Positions 21,538 to 26,214 of a stretch of 26,214 bases of DNA are shown in pieces (positions within the stretch are counted from its first letter, which is position 1; the number at the start of each line of letters is the position of its first letter). The notes under the pieces were generated by a model. That model worked only from the letters and a program-made list of their open reading frames with translations, did no database searches and had not been told where the DNA came from. This DNA is from JAULUH01 sp032111745 (lineage in GTDB: Bacteria; Chloroflexota; Anaerolineae; JAAEKA01). The stretch covers positions 1 to 26,214 of the forward strand of contig JAULUH010000053.1 in NCBI GenBank assembly GCA_032111745.1. The letters are read 5' to 3'. The translations under genes were made by a program, and so were the position numbers.

Positions 21538-23064
21538 ATGAGCCCGCTTGCGTGCGAGCCAGCTGTGGTCAAGTTGGACTTCCCTGCGGAAGAGCGATCG
21601 GGTCAGGTCATTGAGTATCTGCGTTCGTGGACGCAGCCGGTCCACCTAGTGGGCGGCACGGTGCGCGATTTGCTCCTCGATCGGACCACACGTGATCTGG
21701 ATGTGGCGGTGGAACACAGTGCTCTAGCGCTGGCCAGACGTCTGGCCGACGATCTCGGGGGCGCCTTCGTACCGATGGACGTAGCGCGGGATACTGGCCG
21801 GGTAGTGTTTTCCGATGCGTTTGCCAAGCCATTGCTTGTCGACTGCGCGGCGTGGCGTGGCCCGACCCTGGAAGACGATCTGCGGCACCGGGACTTCACG
21901 GTGAACGCTCTGGCGGTCCTTATTGCTGACGACCAGGGTGGGGTTATCGATGTGACCGGTGGGCTAGCTGACTTGCGTCAGGGCCTGCTCAAGCTTGCAT
22001 ACGAGAGATCCCTGGCCGACGATCCGTTGCGTGGCCTGCGGGCCGTGCGATTGGCGGCGGAACTGAGCTCATTTGGCTTCCGTCTAGAGCACAGCACCGA
22101 GGCAGCGCTGCGTGGTTACGCTGTGATGCTGACGCAGCCGGCATCTGAGCGTGTGCGCGACGAGTTGATGCGTATCCTGTCCACAGCGGTCCCCGACACC
22201 TGGCTCCGCTTGATGGCAGACCTGGACCAACTGTCGGTGGTCTTGCCAGAGCTAGCTGCATTGCGCAGCCTCCAAGGTTGGGACGCCTTTGCCCACAGCC
22301 TGGCGACGCTTCATTACGCGTCAGCCCTGTGGCGCTGGCTGGACGGATTGACCGAGTCCGAGTCATGGCCGGACCGAGAGATGTGGGAGGCACTAGAGAC
22401 ACTGCGTCCTGTTCTGGCTAAGCACTTTGCCGTGGGTGACAGTCAGGCACGCACTAGAGGCCAGATGTTGATGTGGGCAGCCCTGGCCCAGGATTGGGGC
22501 CTCCCATTGGCGCAGGATAGCCCAGACCGGCAAGAGATCGCCTCGTTCCTGCTTTCTTCGACAGAGCAGCACCTGGCCGCACGATTGGCAACAGACGCAC
22601 TGCACAGGTTGCGCTTTAATGAGGCTGAGGTCCGGCGCGTGGCTACGATCGTGACTTATCGCCTGCAGCCTCTCGGGCTGGTGCAACCTGGTGACCTTCC
22701 AGGTGCGCGGATGGTGCATCGCTACTTCCAGACCGCGGGCGATGCTGGCGTGGACATCGCTTTGCTCAGCTTGGCCAGCCATCGGGCATTAGGTGAGCCT
22801 GATCGTGGTCTCTGGCAGTGGCATTTGGCTTCAGTGACCCGCTTGCTGGAGGACTATTTCGATCGTCACGAGGCGATCATTGCGCCGCAACCCTTGATTG
22901 ATGGCAATGATCTTATGGAAGAGCTGGGAATGCAGCCGGGACGCTGGGTAGGCCACCTGTTGGCCGAGGTGGCGGAAGCGCAGGCCGCGGGCGAGCTGCA
23001 CAGCCGAGATGAAGCGCTAGCTTTGGCCGCCAGGCAGTTCCGTAGCCTGCAGCAGAGAACTTGA
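21538..23064 (+). CDS. CCA tRNA nucleotidyltransferase / poly(A) polymerase family protein
   Basis: 508 residues from MSPLACEPAV. The class II polymerase-beta head has VHLVGGTVRDLLLDRTTRD with metal aspartates D53 and D55 (DLDVAV), then LRHRDFTVNALAV at 115-127 and the basic RGLRAVRLAAEL (around 166). The C-terminal end PLIDGNDLMEELGMQPGRWV and an AQAAGELHSRDEAL stretch are typical of the family's tail. The HD motif found between these in many members is not recognisable. It should add or repair the CCA end of tRNAs, needed here because tRNA-Ser(GGA) and tRNA-Gly(CCC) lack encoded CCA; A-adding or poly(A) activity cannot be excluded. The stop overlaps the next ATG by one base. Confidence 0.9.
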   Translation: MSPLACEPAVVKLDFPAEERSGQVIEYLRSWTQPVHLVGGTVRDLLLDRTTRDLDVAVEHSALALARRLADDLGGAFVPMDVARDTGRVVFSDAFAKPLLVDCAAWRGPTLEDDLRHRDFTVNALAVLIADDQGGVIDVTGGLADLRQGLLKLAYERSLADDPLRGLRAVRLAAELSSFGFRLEHSTEAALRGYAVMLTQPASERVRDELMRILSTAVPDTWLRLMADLDQLSVVLPELAALRSLQGWDAFAHSLATLHYASALWRWLDGLTESESWPDREMWEALETLRPVLAKHFAVGDSQARTRGQMLMWAALAQDWGLPLAQDSPDRQEIASFLLSSTEQHLAARLATDALHRLRFNEAEVRRVATIVTYRLQPLGLVQPGDLPGARMVHRYFQTAGDAGVDIALLSLASHRALGEPDRGLWQWHLASVTRLLEDYFDRHEAIIAPQPLIDGNDLMEELGMQPGRWVGHLLAEVAEAQAAGELHSRDEALALAARQFRSLQQRT

Positions 23065-24749
23065 TGGATGGACGTGCCCTAATGGAAAATGAAGTCTGCC
23101 GATTCTTGGGCCTGATTGACGAACAAGGGGCCTATCTGACCTATCCAAGCTTCGAGAATCGGTGCTATGCGACAACGCTGGGCAGCGCAATTCCACTTAA
23201 CGAGCAGACATTCTTTTGCCTGGGCGGTAATCACGAGCGCTGTCCGCGCTATCGGGCCCGCCTGGAGGCGACTTCTGAGACCGGCCCCCCAGCCGACGAG
23301 TCTGCCGTTCCACCGCCGTTTTCTCCCGAATGGCGAGCAATCACCGAGGAGATCGAGACTTCAACATCGTGGAGCTCCGCGCCAGCAGCCCCCGGTGTAG
23401 GGATAGCGCCAGAGGAGGACACCACAGTGGGGGCAGCGCCGTTACCGGCTGCACCCTACGTCGTGGGCGGCCGGCGCCCAGTCTGGCCTCTGCTCCTGGC
23501 GGCAGGCACCCTGGTAGCATTCCTCATGTTGTGCGCTGCCGTGAGCGCGGGACTGTTCGGCCTGCAGACCCTGCGAGCTCAGCTGGCACTTAGCCCAACC
23601 GGCCTGCCACCATTGGTGGAACGAGCCACACTGCGGCCCGGAGCGCTGCCTATCACCGGCACCCTGACCTCCGACGGCTACTTGATTGTGGTGATTACCC
23701 CGGGACCGGGAACCATTGGGCCGCCGCCAACTCCCACCTCTGCGGGTGAGGTCTCTCCAGTTGCCACGCCGTTGCCAAGCCCTACCTTCACCGAGACGCC
23801 GTTTGTGTTCTTCTCCCCCACACCGTTTCCGCCCTTTGGCCAGTTTGACACACCTACACCGCGGCCAACCCCCACGCCGCGCAACTCGCCGACACCGTTC
23901 CCTCCCTCTGTGCCACCACCGACGGCAACTCAATTCCCTCTCGCCTCGCCCACGTTTGTGGTCACTGCTACCCCGGTAAACGAGCCCTTTGTGGTGCGCT
24001 TCGTGGCCGAGCCGACATCTATCTTTCTGGGCCAGGCGTCTACGCTCAATTACGAGGTGCGCGGGGTCAGGGCAGCCTATATCGACGATGAGCCTATTAC
24101 GGGCCCGGTGGGCTCGTATCGGGTGACACCGAACAAGACCACGACCTACGTACTGCGGATCATTAAGCTTGATGGCAGTGTGCAAGAGCTATCCCAGACG
24201 GTAACGGTCACCCAGCCAACTCCCACAGCTACCCCGACCGCTACCCCGACCTACACGCCGACTCCATTCTACCTGCTCACGATGGCAGCCAACCGAACGG
24301 AGGCGCTCATCGACGGCACGGGCTGTCAAACGGGCAATGGCTGTGCGGTTTTCCAGCTCCAGGTGAGCAACCTCGGGAATCGTCCAACCGAATATCGTCT
24401 CGAACGAATCCCTTCGCTGCCAACCGGTTGGAGTGCCTTCTTCTGCTTCACTAGCGGGTGCGAATTCAGCAACTTGACGCGACAGCGCACCGTCGAGGCA
24501 AACAGTTTGGACACCGTGGCAATCAACTTCCTGCTACCGGCTGGGGTCAGAGACGGGGAGACTGGCAGCGTCGTGGTCAAGGGTCTCTGCAACCAGTGTA
24601 GCATCTTTGACTACCAACAGGTCTTCAGTATTCTCATCGACATCCCACCCACACCGGTGGGGACGGCCACGATAACACCCACGCCAACGCACACCCCAAC
24701 CCACACGCCAACCTTCACACCCACGGCGACGCCGACCACAGGACCTTAG
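23064..24749 (+). CDS. single-pass membrane protein with four-cysteine cytosolic head and Pro/Thr-rich, Ig-like exterior
   Basis: 561 residues from ATG 23064, which overlaps the preceding TGA (ATG 23082 is an alternative). The N-terminal ~62 residues hold C12, C34, C52 and C60 (C-x21-C-x17-C-x7-C) in a compact module with YPSFENRC and FFCLGGNHERCP. I recall similar heads on other Chloroflexota membrane proteins; a metal or Fe-S site is possible but unproven. A Pro/Ala linker leads to RRP and one transmembrane helix (139-168), so the head is inside the cell. Outside come Pro/Thr-rich linkers (about 212-305), an Ig-like domain (306-384), another TPT linker, a second beta domain (402-527) with close cysteine pairs (421/427, 461/466, 509/512) suited to disulfides, and a TPTHTPTHTP tail. 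Function unknown. Confidence 0.82.
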   Translation: MDGRALMENEVCRFLGLIDEQGAYLTYPSFENRCYATTLGSAIPLNEQTFFCLGGNHERCPRYRARLEATSETGPPADESAVPPPFSPEWRAITEEIETSTSWSSAPAAPGVGIAPEEDTTVGAAPLPAAPYVVGGRRPVWPLLLAAGTLVAFLMLCAAVSAGLFGLQTLRAQLALSPTGLPPLVERATLRPGALPITGTLTSDGYLIVVITPGPGTIGPPPTPTSAGEVSPVATPLPSPTFTETPFVFFSPTPFPPFGQFDTPTPRPTPTPRNSPTPFPPSVPPPTATQFPLASPTFVVTATPVNEPFVVRFVAEPTSIFLGQASTLNYEVRGVRAAYIDDEPITGPVGSYRVTPNKTTTYVLRIIKLDGSVQELSQTVTVTQPTPTATPTATPTYTPTPFYLLTMAANRTEALIDGTGCQTGNGCAVFQLQVSNLGNRPTEYRLERIPSLPTGWSAFFCFTSGCEFSNLTRQRTVEANSLDTVAINFLLPAGVRDGETGSVVVKGLCNQCSIFDYQQVFSILIDIPPTPVGTATITPTPTHTPTHTPTFTPTATPTTGP

Positions 24750-24777
24750 TCGGCGGGCTAGAAGGCAGGTGTGGGAG

Positions 24778-25518
24778 ATGACCCTGGGCATCGAGGTGGT
24801 TCTGGCTGCCGAGAAAATCGGCAAGTATGCCAGCAGCGAGAGCGGCGATACGCTGGAAGTAATAGAGAGACCCCATGGGGGGATTTCGGCCGTGCTGGCC
24901 GATGGACAGCGCAGCGGCCGGGGCGCCAAGCGCATCAGCAACATCGTGACCCGCAAGGCCGTATCGTTGCTGGCGGATGGAGTACGAGACGGCGCTGCCG
25001 CACGCGCAGCCCACGATTACCTGCGTACCCACCGGGGCGGGCAGGTTTCAGCTACCCTGAACATCGTCTCCATCGACATGGACAGCCAGACCCTGGTGAT
25101 TTCCCGCAACAGTCACTGCCCGGTGCTGGTGCTTAATCCAGTGTGGGCGACTCCAGAGTCACCGGCCGGAGTGCGTTGTATCGATGACCCAAGCGAAGCC
25201 ATCGGCATCTATGCCCGCACCAAGCCGGCAATCACAGAGCTACCTCTGGATAGGGACACAACGGTAATCGTTTTCACTGATGGCGTATGGATGGCCGGGG
25301 ATCGTTACGGCGAGCGGATTGATGTCATAGCCTGTGTGGAGAGCCTGGTTGCAGCGGGTTATCGGCATCCCGAAGAGCTGGCAGAGCGGCTATTAGCACA
25401 GGCCGTTGCACATGATAGAGACCGTCCCGCAGATGACATGAGCCTGATAGTACTTGGGGTTCGGGCCCGGGAGCATTTGGACGATGTGCGTCGCTTGACG
25501 CTTCATCTGCCTCTATAG
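24778..25518 (+). CDS. stand-alone SpoIIE/PP2C-type serine phosphatase
   Basis: 246 residues from ATG 24778; GTG 24769 would add three residues. It is a single PP2C-like domain with the expected metal aspartates: SGD (D24), ADGQRSGRGA (D42), VFTDGVWMAG (D168) and PADDMSLIVLG (D220). There is no PAS, GAF, HAMP or receiver domain, so any signal must come from a partner. SpoIIE-type phosphatases commonly dephosphorylate anti-anti-sigma (STAS) proteins in partner-switching systems; no STAS or RsbW-type kinase gene is in this window. It starts 28 bp after the Cys-head membrane protein and 67 bp before the small P-loop gene, all on one strand, so the membrane protein is a candidate sensor (inference). 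Confidence 0.87.
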   Translation: MTLGIEVVLAAEKIGKYASSESGDTLEVIERPHGGISAVLADGQRSGRGAKRISNIVTRKAVSLLADGVRDGAAARAAHDYLRTHRGGQVSATLNIVSIDMDSQTLVISRNSHCPVLVLNPVWATPESPAGVRCIDDPSEAIGIYARTKPAITELPLDRDTTVIVFTDGVWMAGDRYGERIDVIACVESLVAAGYRHPEELAERLLAQAVAHDRDRPADDMSLIVLGVRAREHLDDVRRLTLHLPL

Positions 25519-25585
25519 GTTCCGGAGCCAGAACCGAGAACGGAACAAGTTACACTTCGTCACGGTGATCCGAGTTTGAAGCGCC

Positions 25586-25972
25586 ATGGATGCAGACGAG
25601 AATCGAGATTCAAGCCGAGCAGCGGTCAAGGTGGTTGGGCCGTGCAAGTCCGGCAAATCGACATTGGTGTCTGGATTGACGGCGCTGGGGTATACTGCGC
25701 GATGTTGCGGCCAGGAGCACTCGGAGGTGCCTACAATGTGGCAGCGGATGGTGCCTGCGGACTGGCTTATTTTTCTCGATGTATCTCTTGAGACCATTCA
25801 AGCCAGATCGGCACGCGCGGACTGGTCAGAGGAGCTCTACGCACAGCAGCAGCAGCGCCTGGCCCATGCCCGCCTTCATTGTGACCTGGTGATCAAGACC
25901 GACGACCTAACTCCGGAGGAGGTTCTGGCCCAAGCCGTGGACTTCCTAGACGCGCAAGGGGTGCTGGTTTGA
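25586..25972 (+). CDS. very small P-loop NTPase/kinase-like protein
   Basis: 128 residues. VKVVGPCKSGKSTLVSGL carries a clear Walker A (GPCKSGKS, 18-25). PADWLIFLDVSLETIQAR (58-74) resembles the strand-plus-helix that follows the Walker B in small-molecule kinases, and CDLVIKTDDLTPEEVLAQAV (99-118) resembles their C-terminal strand and helix. Only about 32 residues separate Walker A from the IFLDV strand, far fewer than in shikimate- or gluconate-kinase-type proteins (usual total about 160-180), so the acceptor-binding region is reduced or missing. It is the last gene of the nucleotidyltransferase/Cys-head/phosphatase run. Substrate unknown; it might bind nucleotide as a switch rather than act as a kinase. 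Confidence 0.75.
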   Translation: MDADENRDSSRAAVKVVGPCKSGKSTLVSGLTALGYTARCCGQEHSEVPTMWQRMVPADWLIFLDVSLETIQARSARADWSEELYAQQQQRLAHARLHCDLVIKTDDLTPEEVLAQAVDFLDAQGVLV

Positions 25973-26035
25973 GACGGTAGGTAGTTGGGCCAGGGCAACG
26001 GTCCTGCCCGTGGAAGGCTCGTGGGGAGATGGCAT

Positions 26036-26064
26036 TTGACAGCGCGCGGTCGCTGCGCTATAAT
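26036..26064 (+). promoter_or_regulatory. perfect consensus promoter at the right edge
   Basis: TTGACA (26036-26041), exactly 17 bp, TATAAT (26059-26064). It matches the sigma-70 consensus in all 12 positions, the best promoter in the window. Predicted start is about 26071. Confidence 0.93.
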
Positions 26065-26070
26065 CCCATT

Positions 26071-26200
26071 GCCTGCCGGGATAATAAAAACCCGGCTTCA
26101 TCATTCCCCTTGCGGGTAGACTTTGCTGCGAATCAAGCCGTCAACACATTAGGCTTCAACGTGCCGAGCAACCGCCACCCCGGCTGGTTGCCGTTTTTTT
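26071..26200 (+). ncRNA. candidate small RNA or attenuated leader, unidentified
   Basis: About 130 nt between the consensus promoter and a strong terminator, with no ATG in the transcript. It opens with a hairpin GCCGGG/CCCGGC (26075-26080 with 26091-26096) around ATAATAAAAA, then AAGCC/GGCTT, then the terminator. The terminator loop holds a second CCCGGC (26179-26184), so the first GCCGGG could pair with either. It could be a free small RNA or a leader controlling a gene beyond the edge. It matches no family I can name. Confidence 0.55.
26168..26200 (+). terminator. intrinsic terminator at the right edge
   Basis: GCAACCGCC (26168-26176) and GGCTGGTTGC (26182-26191, one bulged T) form the stem with loop ACCCC, followed by CG and seven Ts (26194-26200). 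Confidence 0.85.
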
Positions 26201-26214
26201 GCCTGGCCCTGGCA

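Noticed and set aside
25993..26009. GGGCA/TGCCC hairpin after the P-loop gene as terminator
   Set aside because: Only 5 bp with no T-run; too weak to call.

Overview
The window looks like a chromosomal segment from a GC-rich bacterium, most likely a member of the Chloroflexota (Anaerolineae/Caldilineae-type). This placement is inferred, not proven. It rests on proline/threonine-rich extracytoplasmic linkers, a large SRP RNA with an Alu domain, a GT39-type membrane glycosyltransferase with a beta-rich tail, and a ParB-like/universal-stress fusion. No phage, transposase, integrase or CRISPR array is visible. Base composition looks even throughout, so this reads as core and semi-core chromosome, not a recent island.

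Layout, left to right. (1) Positions 1-6005, minus strand: a run of genes starting with a sodium-pumping decarboxylase module (mmdA-type carboxyltransferase, OadG-like gamma, biotin carrier, OadB-like beta). It continues into a DUF2877 (AllH-like) protein, a GNAT acetyltransferase fused to a Dabb domain, and a cyclase-family hydrolase cut by the window edge. (2) 6006-7560: an RNA-rich, protein-free stretch with a 6-unit 20-bp tandem repeat, tRNA-Ser(CGA), tRNA-Ser(GGA) and a large SRP RNA, each RNA gene with its own strong promoter, plus two diverged copies of a ~50-bp hairpin element. (3) 7556-12548, minus strand: GT39-like glycosyltransferase, tRNA-Gly(CCC), lysS and greA. The greA mRNA has a ~165-nt leader with two hairpins. 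(4) 12824-13636, minus strand: a PIG-L/LmbE deacetylase. (5) 13906-16383, plus strand: a secreted, C-terminally anchored VIT/vWA protein. (6) 16423-19159: a cytidylate-kinase-like protein (minus) diverging from a ParB-like/tandem-USP fusion (plus). (7) 19324-21345: sucC-sucD. (8) 21538-25972: a plus-strand run with a CCA-adding-type nucleotidyltransferase, a membrane protein with a four-cysteine cytosolic head and Ig-like exterior, a stand-alone SpoIIE/PP2C phosphatase and a very small P-loop protein. (9) 26036-26200: a consensus promoter and an intrinsic terminator ~110 nt apart with no ORF between them, a candidate small RNA or attenuated leader.

How the genes fit together. The decarboxylase would turn the free energy of (methyl)malonyl-CoA decarboxylation into a Na+ gradient, and sucCD supplies succinyl-CoA interconversion, so both touch the succinate/propionate branch of central metabolism. 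greA, lysS, the tRNAs, SRP RNA and the CCA enzyme are housekeeping expression genes. The least explained parts are the Cys-head membrane protein/phosphatase/P-loop run, the ParB-like/USP fusion, the GNAT-Dabb fusion, and the RNA structures in the greA leader, after sucD and at the right edge.
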